Part shown: piece by piece, positions 1 to 10,103 of the stretch
Layout: the number at the start of each line of letters is the position of its first letter
Position numbering within the stretch: the first letter of the stretch is position 1
Assembly: GCF_010093535.1 (NCBI RefSeq)
Contig: NW_022985162.1
Location: 1,921,053 to 1,985,052, forward strand
DNA: 64,000 nucleotides
Reading direction: 5' to 3'
Origin: Lindgomyces ingoldianus
Lineage: Eukaryota > Ascomycota > Dothideomycetes > Pleosporales > Lindgomycetaceae
Notes under the pieces: generated by a model
What the model saw: only the letters and a program-made list of their open reading frames with translations
The model's database searches: none
Told to the model about the DNA's origin: nothing
Program-made: the position numbers and the translations under genes

Positions 1-356
1 CGGTGGAATGTACAGGGAAGAGGTGCTGCTAATCCAACTAATGCTCGGTTTCTCTCCAAGTCGACATGGTTCTGGTCATCCAGAATTCCGAAAACAAAGC
101 CACTTGCAGCTGGCTTGAGCATTTGGATCTCTAAACTCATCTGTTTGAATTCCTCCTCCGAGTAGATAAAGTTGCCTGACCGTGGACGGATCATGACATT
201 GACGGGTATGTTTATCTTTACCCGAGTCTCGCGAAGAGAGTCCTGCGTCGGTGTTGTCCCACCAGCAGTATAGTCTACGCAGAGTTCTATTCGATCAGCA
301 CCTGCTTTCGCGGCAGCCACTGCTGATGAGGCATTAAAACAGGCGATCTCGAGCAT
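1..356 (-). CDS. cutC: CutC-family copper homeostasis protein, partial (N-terminal part)
   Basis: The reading frame starts at the ATG ending at 356 and runs off the left edge, giving about 118 residues. The start reads MLEIACFNASSAVAAAKAGA and continues with a GADRIELC motif, a TPTQDSLRETR stretch, an NVMIRPRSGNF motif, GFVFGILDD and finally CTFHR. This order (LEIC, GADRIELC, IRPRGGdF, G.ldd, TFHR) is that of the CutC TIM-barrel family. In bacteria CutC was linked to copper tolerance; in fungi its role is poorly known and it is thought to be cytosolic. No intron is seen in the visible part. The gene lies at the edge of the AT-rich block and its own upstream region is the first part of that block. 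I am sure of the family; the biochemical role is not shown by the sequence. Confidence 0.88.
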   Translation of the reverse strand, partial: MLEIACFNASSAVAAAKAGADRIELCVDYTAGGTTPTQDSLRETRVKINIPVNVMIRPRSGNFIYSEEEFKQMSLEIQMLKPAASGFVFGILDDQNHVDLERNRALVGLAAPLPCTFH

Positions 357-887
357 CGTTCTGGAGGTGGAAGATGCACGGAGGGAAGACAGATGGGGTG
401 TGGTTGGATTGCCGAGATGAGATTTCTCAGTTCAGCTAGGCTATTTTGGGTTAGCCCACCGCAAGTCCTCAAGCCTTTCTTATCTCAGCTAGCTCAGCCG
501 GTGTGACGAGAGGATGTACAAACCACCATGCATAGTGCTACTCCAAACAGAGTATAGCCTAGGGGCTAGCAGTCTCTAACCTCTGTAGCTAGCGTTTCTC
601 TTATTAGCTGTCTAAAAGACTTTTGTAATTTTCTCTATAAATTAGCCTATTTTAAAAGCATAATAGTAGAATTAGATTTAAAATATCTTTACTACTATAT
701 GTCTAAATAGGCTTAGAATTTAATATAATATAGAAATAAAGTGTAGCTATAAAATAGCATATGTTTTACTAAATTTTACCTATTATTAGTAAAGAAAAGT
801 TTAAATGTATGTAAAATTTTAACTTATTTATACCTTAATTTTAGATAAACAGTATTACCTTCTTAACTAGAACTTAATAACTAGTAG

Positions 888-1071
888 TGTGACGGCGCGT
901 ACCGCGTCACATGCTCTGCGGCTTCAGCTCCCTCTCTTGCGCAACGAGTAGCGCCTTGGCAGGGGGCACACATGTATATTTAAACTCGCAGAGCAGCTCC
1001 TCTGCTCCTTAGTTTAATCTAGTTAGGTTACACCACCTCTTGCTTGTAGCTTGAGCATGCTGATTGTAACA
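888..1071. mobile_element. Possible solo LTR fragment 1
   Basis: The element begins TGTGACGG and ends TGTAACA, so it has the TG...CA ends of a long terminal repeat. The first 24 bases hold an inverted repeat TGTGACG / CGTCACA (888-894 and 905-911). A TATATTTAAA box lies inside at about 975. A second candidate at 2089-2411 has nearly the same start (TGTCACGG) and the same last seven bases. No target-site duplication is visible and no internal coding region follows, so this is at best a degraded solo LTR. Confidence 0.35.
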
Positions 1072-1288
1072 CTTATTTTAGATAGGCTTTAAATTTTAAT
1101 AATAATATATTATATAGTTATAAAGTTATTATAATAGCACAGGCAAGACAATAGATTTAAATGCAGTGTGAATCTACTTAGAGACATATAAGAGTGTGTG
1201 GGGACTTAGAAGCCTAAGAATTCTATTAACATCTATAGGCTTTGTACAAGAGAATATTAGAAAACTACTAAGCTAGCTACAAGAGAGT

Positions 1289-1321
1289 GTAATAAGGCAG
1301 GCGCCCTGCCTGCCTCATTAC
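1289..1321. repeat. 14-bp inverted repeat (hairpin) inside the AT-rich block
   Basis: The left arm GTAATAAGGCAGGC (1289-1302) and right arm GCCTGCCTCATTAC (1308-1321) pair with a single mismatch around a 5-nt loop GCCCT. It is the most GC-rich spot between 1072 and 1860. The mismatch is an A where G would pair, the direction expected from cytosine deamination on the other strand. Function is unknown; it may be the end of a transposon or a terminator-like hairpin. Confidence 0.6.
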
Positions 1322-2088
1322 GCCTACCTTGTTACAAGGAGAGGTGTAACTAAATACTTAGGGGAATAGAGGTACAGTAAGGGCTAGGGTAGGGTTATAG
1401 TAGACACAAGGAATCTTTAGATATTAGCTTGTTAGGCAACCTAAGATAGAATAATTTATAAGCTCTAGATAACGCTTAATAAACATACTAGGCTAGTTTA
1501 TGCTAACATAGCCTAGATTATGCTTAGCACGCAAAGAATTAGCTATATTAGCTATAGCTACTAGCTAAAAAGAAAATCCTTCTGCATCTAGCTTAAGTAT
1601 ATGCTTAGTAATTACCTACTTTTTATTATTATCTAGCTTTTATAAGTTAGCTGTAGAATTAGCCTGTAAAGGTTGTCTAGTGTGTTAGTTATTTATTATC
1701 TTTTAAGAGACCTTGTACATAGCTATAGCGTGTTGCTTAGAGAGTGTTGTGTTTTATTTAAAAGCTTAGAGTGTAAGCTATTTCTAATATTCCTTTAACA
1801 TGTCTAAGTAGTGTTGTTACGCTAGTCCTTACAAAGGGTGATAGTGCACTGTAAGGCTGGAAACGGCTTGTACTAGGGTCTTTACGCGCGACAAGTATAT
1901 ATACTATTCTGTACGCAGATCAACTGTTAGTTGATTATTCGCACCTTTTTAGTTGTATTAGCGCAGTGGTACAGAGCCCCGTCCTTACAGCATGTATATA
2001 AGCAGTAACAAATCTCTGCCTTAGAGGGCAGCAATTTGTCTAAGTCTTTTACCTAGATCCTAACTATTCAAGGTCTGAATAAACTACG

Positions 2089-2411
2089 TGTCACGGTTAA
2101 CTTGGACATGCCTCGGACTCTCCCCGGAGAGCCCTCGGCCCGGCCTTGGGCACATGACGTCCCGTCACGTGCCCCAGCACATATATATATATCCTCTCAC
2201 GAACCCCTGAGTCTCCTCAAGGATTCGTCTATCAATACTATCCTGTACCCCCTTCTGCGCTTCATACTTCCTGCTTCACAGTGCTCTCACACTACGTTGG
2301 ATAAGAGCAGTTCAGCTTGTCTTTATGTGTATTGTACACCTTCATCTTAACAGTTAGACTGCTCGCTTGTGAAATACGTTAATTAAAGCTTACTAAAAAA
2401 AAAGTGTAACA
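2089..2411 (+). mobile_element. Possible solo LTR fragment 2
   Basis: The stretch begins TGTCACGG and ends TGTAACA. It has a GC-rich leader with two inverted repeats, including arms GGGCACATGACG (2148-2159) and CGTCACGTGCCC (2163-2174) around a 3-nt loop with one mismatch. A TATATATATATA tract follows at 2181-2192, then a pyrimidine-rich stretch with no reading frame. This layout resembles the promoter part of a Ty3-type LTR. No flanking duplication or internal domain was found, so the call rests on termini and layout. Confidence 0.35.
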
Positions 2412-2701
2412 ATTAAGGCTATTTAACTTTTGAAGAACTAAGTAGTTATAGAATAAGGTAGTAAGTAGTAAGCTTTTAGACCTCTCTTCTTATGTTACTA
2501 GATAGAATTAGTTATCTAATAGCTATTTAGACTTTAATCCTGCGTCCCTAGAGACCTATAATATTAGCTGCTGTTTTAACTAGAGTATAATGCAGTTACT
2601 TAAATTAAATTGTACTACTTATACAGATTACGTGGGCTGTAACAGTTACAATACCTACACCTACCCCTCCTCCTCTCTGCTGTACGAACGTACTCAACAT
2701 C

Positions 2702-3396
2702 TCACCCGTAACTTACAGGCCTCAAAATCGCCCAATAGTACAGTACTACACCTTGTTGGAAGCACTGAACCACCACCCCATCAGCCCCATAATCCCGCAA
2801 CCTACCCGCTCCTCCATCGCTCCTCGTCGTCCCTATAACACCCACCCCCGTAATCTTCGTTATAGCAGTCACTAAAAGCCCTGCACTCATCGTTCCATCC
2901 GTCACTAACAACTTTCCCTCTTTTTTTATTTTTTTATTCTAAAACTCCGCACGAAGCCCCCCCCCCCCCCCGGTAAGCCGTTTGCAGCATCCAGTGTGCC
3001 GCGCCCAACATCCCCCGACCAGCCCACTTTCCCACGTCTTCAGCTCGCACATCCAGTTTCTGGGCCTATGTGGCAGGAACAACAGTATACTCCGCGTATC
3101 CACCATCAAATTACCTCCTCATACCTCCCATAGCCGTAGCCACGACATCGCCTTCTTTAAACTGCATACTCCCCGGTGTGGAAGCGACAGTCCCACAATC
3201 ATCGATTCCTAGGGTGCGTGGAAATTGGATATTCGAGGAGTGGCCTTGGTTGGTAAAGAGTTCGGATCGATTTAGTCCTGAAGCTTGGGTACGGGCGGGC
3301 AGTTGGCTTTCTTTGGCGACAGAGGAATGGGGTGCATTTTAATTTTGAGGACGGATGGTGGACCGCCGGCATGTCGTGCATGACGACGGCTTTCAT
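2702..3396 (-). pseudogene. Broken MDR-family quinone oxidoreductase / zinc-binding dehydrogenase-like gene
   Basis: Reading the minus strand from the ATG ending at 3396 gives MKAVVMHD, then after a frame change PSVLKIKMHPIPLSPKK, then after another GLNRSELFTNQGHS, FPRTLGID and GDVVATAMGGM. An in-frame TAA follows, then FDGGYAEYTVVPA, an in-frame TAG and QKLDVRAED. A run of 15 C on the plus strand (2957-2971) interrupts the frame. The Rossmann part resumes near 2911 with LVTDGTMSAGLLVTAITK and ends with TTRSD and GADGVVV. The order matches zeta-crystallin-like quinone oxidoreductases of the medium-chain dehydrogenase superfamily: GroES-like fold, then NAD(P)-binding domain. At least two stops and several frameshifts show it is dead. 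The C-terminal third is missing where it meets the AT-rich block. The live parent may exist elsewhere in the genome. Confidence 0.8.
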
Positions 3397-4238
3397 GGTG
3401 GACATATTGGTAGATGGTGTTGAGAGGTAGTGGATGTAGGGGAAGGAGACGAAGGGTTGGGTAAGGTAGACCGCTATGAGTGTTAAATCAATGCCTGGTT
3501 AGGTCTTGGTGACCCGAGACCCACCCACCTTTTTGTAGGAGCCTCCTACCCGGCTGAGAAGAAAGGGACATATACGTATACATTTGGGCTTGGCCAAACA
3601 GCTTTATATATCCTTCACAAGCACTCCAAATTCCTCAAAACTTGCTCCTGTGCAGGTTCCCAACTTTCACGAGACTTCCAGTGTTATCTCTCGGATACGT
3701 ATGGTTTCCAACTCGCAGGTCAATTCCAGGCCTAAGAACCTATAATATCCCCGTATTTCACTCCACGAATTCTCGCAACCTATAGTTGGCCAAGAAGAGG
3801 GGATTCGAGTAATTCGACTTGGTAGATGCGGAATAGGGTCCGCGGGAGAAAATCAGCAGTTCCTTTTTGTTGCAGCTGATTTGAGGTAAATGGAGGGCTG
3901 TCAGTGAGAGGGGTGCATGACCACGATGTGGGATGCAAGGACATCTTGCGAGAAGAGGATAGTATGGCGGTTAAGTAGATTTAGCTAATAGGTAATCAGA
4001 CCCGGGTAAACGAGAGATGAGTGTTCCTGGAGGTTTTCGTTGAGTAGTTGATGTGCCTTATATTTACTTCTAACAAGGGCATTAATGTTCAAACCCCTTT
4101 TTATGAGAGTAACATAAAACCATGACACAGAAGAATCGAAGTTATCATCCAAACCTCATGCCTCCCACAGCCAAACTATCACGCCATCATCCACCCTCAA
4201 TCGCCAAATGAAATGATTCTCCATTCATCGCCAGCCAT
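3397..4238. other. Intergenic region
   Basis: This is the former promoter side of the broken oxidoreductase and the 3' side of the GH5 gene. It has a TATACGTATA element near 3571 and otherwise nothing I can identify on either strand. Confidence 0.5.
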
Positions 4239-5548
4239 CTAACACTTCGCTAACTGCGCAGCCTGATTCGGATCCTTAGGAACTATACCCGCCTCCACCG
4301 CCTGCTTATAACTCCACCTCCAATCGTCGCCTAACTGCGTCTTCCAGCTCCAAAACACCCACCCGAGCTGCTTTTCATATGCCGAGACTTGGGCCGCCCA
4401 CCACTGCGTATAGAAAGCCTTGTTGCTCTGTACACTTGGATCGAAGTCGGGAGTCCGCTCAAGATCGTCTTTGACGGAAAGACTCCACTCCCCGACAATC
4501 AAAGGCGTGTTACCGCCGTCACCGAAAGTATCGCTGCAGGAGGTTTTGATATACGAGGCCTTAGTGTGCTCGATAGAAGTGTCCCATTTTAGGTACCGGT
4601 GGTCGTCGTATGCAACGCTAGGCTTAGAACCTATGACATCGACCGGATTACCAGCGCCCCAACCCTTGTCCATGAACTGGATCGTGAGTTGCTGACCTTG
4701 TGCGACGTTGAGTTGTGACTCGGTCTCCCGGATTTTGGCGTAGGCCGTGGCGTAGTAGCTGGTGATCAGATCGGGGTGATTACGCTCAGGTTCGTTGAGA
4801 ACTTCGAGCATGCCAGTAGTACGATAAGCGGAATTTGTGTGGATGCGTTGTGTCATTGCTTGGAGGAACTTGTAGGCACGGTCATATTGCCACGAAACGA
4901 AGAAACCTGCAGTAGGGGCGTACTGTAATTTGTTAGAATGTGTAAACCAAGATGAACAGAGGTTAAGGTGAGACGTATGACTACCTGGCCTGTGAACGGC
5001 TGGTTAGGCTCTTGCGCAGCAGGTGCGCCATGAAGATCTAGGATAACGTAGATGTTCCTGTCCGCAGCCCAGCCAACGAGCTGGTCGAGGTATGCAAGTC
5101 CGCCTTTAGGGAAATGCTCGCTGTCGCGCCAGACGGTGTCCTCAACCATCCAGTATCCGACTGGAACACGGATCGTGTTCAATCCATATGCTTTTATTGT
5201 ATCGAGGTCCTGCTCCCCAATATAGCTACCCCAGTGTTTCTGGAAGGCTGCGTCCCCAGCGTCCTGTCCAAGCTTGATCATACAATCAAATTCAGACTTT
5301 GTCCCGCCGCAACCCATTGAATCCCACTCTTGGCTTGCCATCCAGGGCTCGATGATGAAGAGGGAACCGAGATTGACGCCGCGGATCTTGTTGTAGCCGG
5401 AAGTGAAGCGTTTAACAGCACGGCCTCTGCCCGCGGGGAGGTAGGAAGCTACAGAGTTAGGTTGCTCGCCGAAGAGGTTTCGCTCGTGCGGGAGCCAGGC
5501 ACTCACGGCCGTGGTAATGGCTAGGAGGGAAAGGACTGAGAGCTTCAT
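4239..5548 (-). CDS. Secreted GH5 beta-glucanase, endo-1,6-beta-glucanase (ExgB-like)
   Basis: There are two exons, 5548-4985 and 4922-4239, with a 62-bp intron that has a GTAGTC donor, a TTCTAAC branch site and a CAG acceptor. The product has 415 residues. It opens with a signal peptide (MKLSVLSLLAITTAVSA), followed by a KR dibasic site near residue 47 that may be cut by a Kex2-type protease. GH5 landmarks are RGVNLGSLFIIEPW near 55, the acid/base glutamate in LEVLNEP (E232) and the nucleophile glutamate in LIVGEWSL (E333). The RGVNLGS(L/Q)F.IEPW signature is typical of fungal GH5 enzymes annotated as glucan endo-1,6-beta-glucosidase B, which cut branches in cell-wall glucan; exo-1,3-glucanase is the alternative. 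The enzyme would act outside the cell. Both catalytic residues are present and nothing looks broken. Confidence 0.9.
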
Positions 5549-7310
5549 CTTGATTGGATAACTTCTGATGGAGAGTTGTCGGAGTAAAGAGTTGGCAAAG
5601 CAAATGTAGTGAGTGTGTAGTAACTAGTGAGAATAAATACAAGAAAGAAGGGTGTAGAGCAGAGCCAGGCCCGAGAGTGATGAGCAAGTTAAATGTGCAA
5701 ATGCCGCCAAAGAGTGTGATATAGAACCAAAGGGTGATGCAAATGATTGAAGAGAAAGAAAAGGAGTGTCAAGCTATCAAAGCAGGAGGTCAGGTCACGA
5801 TGGGCATCGTGAAGTGATAGTCTGTGGCCGCCGCCATCAGTCTTATAGAAACCTGCGTCTGACCGCGGACTACCCTCCCATACAACCCTTGCAAGGCTTC
5901 CCTCCCTATTGAATGCTGAGACTTGAGAAGAGGCGCAGCGGAATGGTATGACTGCCCCGGCATTGATTTGAATAGGCCATAACAGCGTGAGCCACACACA
6001 GTGACTGAAATATGCTTAATCAGAAGTTATCTTTAGCGACTTCGGACCAGCAGCATTTGGCGTAGGTTCTGGGTCCGGACCTGTGGGAGGGGTTACAGAG
6101 TCCGGAAATGACAGCTCTGGCTGAAAAGTGTAGCGAGCATGGTTGAGCCCTCGTAGGAGTGGGTGGAAACGGAGCACGCCTTCTCAAATAAGCTCATAAT
6201 AGTTCCCGCCCCATGACGAACCAGAACACTACAGTCCAAAAAAGAAAACGGAGAAACAACAAGTACCGGAGAATACGAGTGTGGGTTTCATGTTTCGAAG
6301 TTCAGGGCGACTCGTCCACTCCGTGGGCCTATTGAAACGGACATTGGCAGCTGAATCAGCGGAAGAGATTTGAATGGGTTGTCATACAGACTAAAGGAAA
6401 GGGAAAAGACGAGGCATGAGCAAGGCAACGGCTTGGTTCCTCCACAACAAACCTAACGCGATGCTTGAGGAAGTCTAAAGGTACCTTGAACAGTCGTCGA
6501 TGCAAAGTGGGTAGCTGGCCCGATCCTTCCTCCTATGCACGGTCCAGCCCGATATTAAGGGTCGCGTGAAAGGCGAAGGACAAAAAGCGAGCGTCATCCT
6601 CTCGACGTCCGCTGCGATCTGCATGCGCGAGGATATTCGTGCGATGATGACCTCGTGCAGCATGCGCTGTATATGATAAATAGAGGCTCTAACAAGGGGT
6701 GAGGGCGATGAAGCACGTTGAATTGAAAGGTCGTGAATGGAGGTGAAGCTGAAGTCGGGTCCATCGAAACATGTTTCAAGGCGGCCATCGGCAACCCTGC
6801 CCGAGTCTGCAGCTGGCCGTGTCACCCGTACCACCACCTGACAAAGTCAAAGGTTCCCACCCTTGAAGCTTAAATAGACCCCAACAACTTGTTTCCCTTG
6901 TAGGCAGGTGTCCTTGTAAATGCTTCCTGATGTTACAAAGCTAAAGTAGTCAATGCGGGGATACTGTAGGGCATGTCAAGGAATCTTTAGGTTTCGACGC
7001 CTGAAAGCTATGCACAAATAACGAGGCTCTGTTGAAGGAGGGCAGTATGTGTCTCCACCTACGCTGCCAAGTGGCTCCAGAGAATGTTGTGAAAACAAAT
7101 GCTTTTATGGTCGCCGCGGATACGTACGCAGACCCAGAACATCAGCATGCCGATTAAGAAAGTCTCTGATAGAGGCACGAAGACCTCTCGTACTGAAATT
7201 TAATCTGTTTGTGTTATTCTAAGAATCTCTGGATCCCTTAATAGCAAAGATCATAAGAATTTCCATCCTAAGAACTCCTCTCCTTTCCCTAATAACTATA
7301 GAAGGACACA
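5549..7310. other. Long intergenic region
   Basis: This holds the promoter of the GH5 gene (minus strand) and about 1.7 kb in which I see no supported gene. Short reading frames near 5700-6000 and 6475-6837 lack similarity, splice logic or a convincing start, and I treat them as chance. Confidence 0.5.
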
Positions 7311-9018
7311 TTAGAGTATGTACCTGAAGCCTTTATTGTCAATCTCCGTAACGTCATGCATTCCTAACTCTACTACTTCCTTTTCTTGCCCCTCCGTCAA
7401 AAGCACTCCAGACGCGGACTCTCTATGACGCTTCTTGTTCACCGAGTACATGTAGTTGTACAGTACAATAACCATGGCAAGCTTGATACAGTAATCGATA
7501 AGCATACTGAGGACTGACTTAGCGTCGACGTTTACATTCGGACGGATGGGGGACATGCGCAACATAAGCAGACTTGTATCCTGGCGCCCCCCTGCTTTTA
7601 AACATCTGGGGTCCGATTATATTCCCCACGTAGTAGCCCGTGAAAAGTGCTGCGCCTGTCAACGGTTTCTTTGTATAGCCCACGACATTCGAGCTGACAA
7701 TCGTCAGAGACATGCTGAACCCAACCCAATCTTCCCCATTTGTTGGAGCTTGGGAGGCCAACGAGCATCCCTGCGCCAAGGATACAAATGGTGTTGGCAG
7801 TTATCATAGTGATACAGCGAGAGTTTGGCTAGTGGATACAGACGAAGCCTCCGGCAATGAGCGAGAGGAATTGCACGGCTCCCCAGGAATCTGTAGGTAT
7901 TGTGTACCTAGGGTATCGAAACCAAATGAGCCTACGATGATGGAAGTGAACTAGGACAATTAACATGCTCTTGGTCTAGTAAGGCATATGTCTATTTAAA
8001 ATACTTACACTAGTCAACGCCGAGTTGGGACCTTGTGCCCCAACAGCCATAACAAACGAATATAAGTCTTCGGATCTGTCACAGTCTGCCATGCTTGATA
8101 CTTCTTAAGATGCCGATTTTTTACTCCCTGTCGATTCGTCGGAACCCGATTCACCGCAATCGCAAGTTCGTGTTCGGTCAGAAAGTTAGCTGTCAGTGGT
8201 AGCTCTGGAAGAAAGAGCAACGTGGCAATGCCCATTGCCATACTGCATGACCCGAAAATGAGAAAGACATACATCCACTTTGGGAGACCAGTGGTGATGT
8301 GTCCGACAGCGTAGCCGATGAGACCTCCGAACATGGTTGCGATGCCGTTTGTGCAATAATAACTTTCAAGTCGTAGCGGCTGTTCGACGGAGCTGTACTA
8401 GATGCTCATTATTAAGACGAATCCCGGGTTCGCCGTTGCCTCGAGCAGGCCTAGAAGGAATCGATTGGTAGCGATACCAGCGAAACTCTTGCAGGCAGGA
8501 GTCGTCATCAGAATGATTCCCCATCCTATACAACTCAGTCATATCCAGAAGTAGATCGTAGTTGAGCTCACCAAGAGCTGCGGCCCCAAGAAACTTGGCG
8601 GTCGGGAGGCGTTGTAGTAGTTAGCCTGAAGGATACTGCCCAGCAAGGTATCCAAAGTAGAAGATAGAAACCAGAAAACACCATCAGCTTCTAATCGAAA
8701 CTTCTATTCGGATATAATATCTAGCCAAGAGTAATATTGTCAATGCAGATGGGTGCCCTTCTGCCGTCCATACACGCTAGCATAATTAATCCCATTCTTG
8801 TTCAAATACTGCAAGAGGTACGTGAAGGAGAGAACAGGGACGATCCGCTTTTCTAGCTTCCTCAGAACCTTTTTTGCTTCCTCTTAGTTGACCTCTACGC
8901 CTTGGATCCTCCTGTATGCCTCGTAAGTGTCATCTAAGTCTGCAGGAGCCGCAGAAGAGAGGGACGGTGATGCTTGAACAGCTTCCAGACCATTGCTTAG
9001 ACCAGATTTGGGTGACAT
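7311..9018 (-). pseudogene. Broken Dal5-type MFS anion:cation symporter (allantoate permease family)
   Basis: The minus strand from the ATG ending at 9018 gives a normal start (MSPKSGLSNGLEAVQAS), then an in-frame TAA at about 8885. After it comes EEAKKVLRKLEKRIVPVLSF and LNKNGINYASVYG, then a TGA, SIFYFGYLAGQYPSG, a TAA, LLQRLPTAKFLGAAAL, an intron-like gap, TTPACKSFAGIATNRFLLG and a TAG where Trp is expected. MFGGLIGYAVGHITTGLP follows near 8334, then frameshifts, GFDTLGTQYLQIPWGAVQF, KKPLTGAALFTGYYVGNIIG and a normal C-terminus ending FRYIL. This is the full domain order of the allantoate permease family of the major facilitator superfamily. At least four stops and three frameshifts make it non-functional, yet the ends are intact, so it was lost by point mutation rather than deletion. 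Such transporters usually import allantoate, nicotinate, biotin or similar anions. Confidence 0.88.
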
Positions 9019-10103
9019 TGCTCGGAAACTAATAACTAGAGGGTACCCTTGCAACTCAAGAGTATAGGGCAAAGAGGAGGGGAGATGAGAAAAAGGGACA
9101 CATGTGCGATGGCCTACATTTTTCCTGCCTAATAATCCTCGTAAACTCTCTACCTAGCGTCCTTCCCAAACTATCACTAGGCCTTCTTCCCACACCACAA
9201 ACTGCCGAGAATTTCTTCGAAACCTGAGAAGCACGATTGTTGCAACTGCTATGACGGAGAACGCCTCATTTCCAGCAGAAATGCCGACAAAATGCCATGC
9301 AGCGGGGGAAGGAAAAGCCACAAAGTCTGGAATGAGCAAGGTGACGAAATATGGTCTTCTTGTAATTGGATTATGAGCAACACGTGTGGTTGCTTGGTTC
9401 TGCAATCTTCCTGTCAAGCTGCCGGTCAAGCTCTATCATGACATGGATAACACCGTTGACGTAAAACAGCGATCATCGTTACCGCTTCCGAATGTGGTGC
9501 TGCTAAAGTACGCAATTCCAGACACATTATATCATCTCTAGAACGCGAGGAGCATATGCTGGGGCTTGCGAATTCATAAGGATGGCTATAGGAGGTGATT
9601 TAAATTGTTGAGGGAGACAGGATGGACCGGAAGATCTACTCTAATGAAGGCGTGCATCATTAAACAAACAGAGATAAGTAGTGAGCGTGGCTGTGAAGGA
9701 AAGTCGACACTTTCTAGCTGCAATGGAAGGGAACGCATGACTGAAAGTTTCAGTAGTGAAGCTGAGTGATCACCCGCCAACCTGCTAACCTGCCAACCTA
9801 GAAAGACTTCGAGAGTTAGGTCAAAGCAGTAATCTAGCGATAGTTGGAGATACGCGCATCATAAAGTGTCCAAAAACAATGTAATTCCTAGTTGCGTCTA
9901 TCGACCGAAACCCCTTCATTACCATTATGAATTTTTGAATACAAGATAACCCCCTAAGCTCCAAATGGCCTGCATATCAGAACGCCTGTATCAAAAGCTT
10001 TGTGAATTGAAAGAGGGAAGGAAGGAGAGCGTTAATATGATACAGGCCGTCAAGTCATCGCATAGGCTTCTCATAACGGCGAGAAGGAATGAAGGAATAG
10101 GAC
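9019..10103. other. Intergenic region
   Basis: This lies between the 5' end of the broken transporter and the 3' end of the phosphoketolase gene. A short imperfect tandem of CCAACCTGCTAACCTG units occurs at 9777-9800. I see no gene on either strand. Confidence 0.5.

Larger units (their letters stand above)
540..2600. repeat. AT-rich, gene-free block of degraded repeats
   Basis: This stretch is strongly rich in A and T and in TA and CTAG/AGCT steps, with stops in all frames, and no protein-coding similarity is recognisable. It is broken by short GC-rich islands at 888-960, 1290-1330 and 2089-2180, each containing inverted repeats. The pattern fits old transposon debris, possibly mutated by repeat-induced point mutation (RIP) as in many Pezizomycotina, but no reverse transcriptase or integrase remnant can be read. 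I infer repeat debris from composition only. Confidence 0.6.

Noticed and set aside
1950..2060. tRNA-like A box (TAGCGCAGTGG) in the AT-rich block, a possible tRNA-derived SINE head
   Set aside because: No B box (GGTTCGANNCC) at a proper distance and no cloverleaf could be drawn, so one box alone is not enough.
5689..6837. Several short frames suggesting extra genes between the GH5 gene and the broken transporter
   Set aside because: They overlap on both strands, carry no family motif, and no splice pairs join them into a sensible protein.
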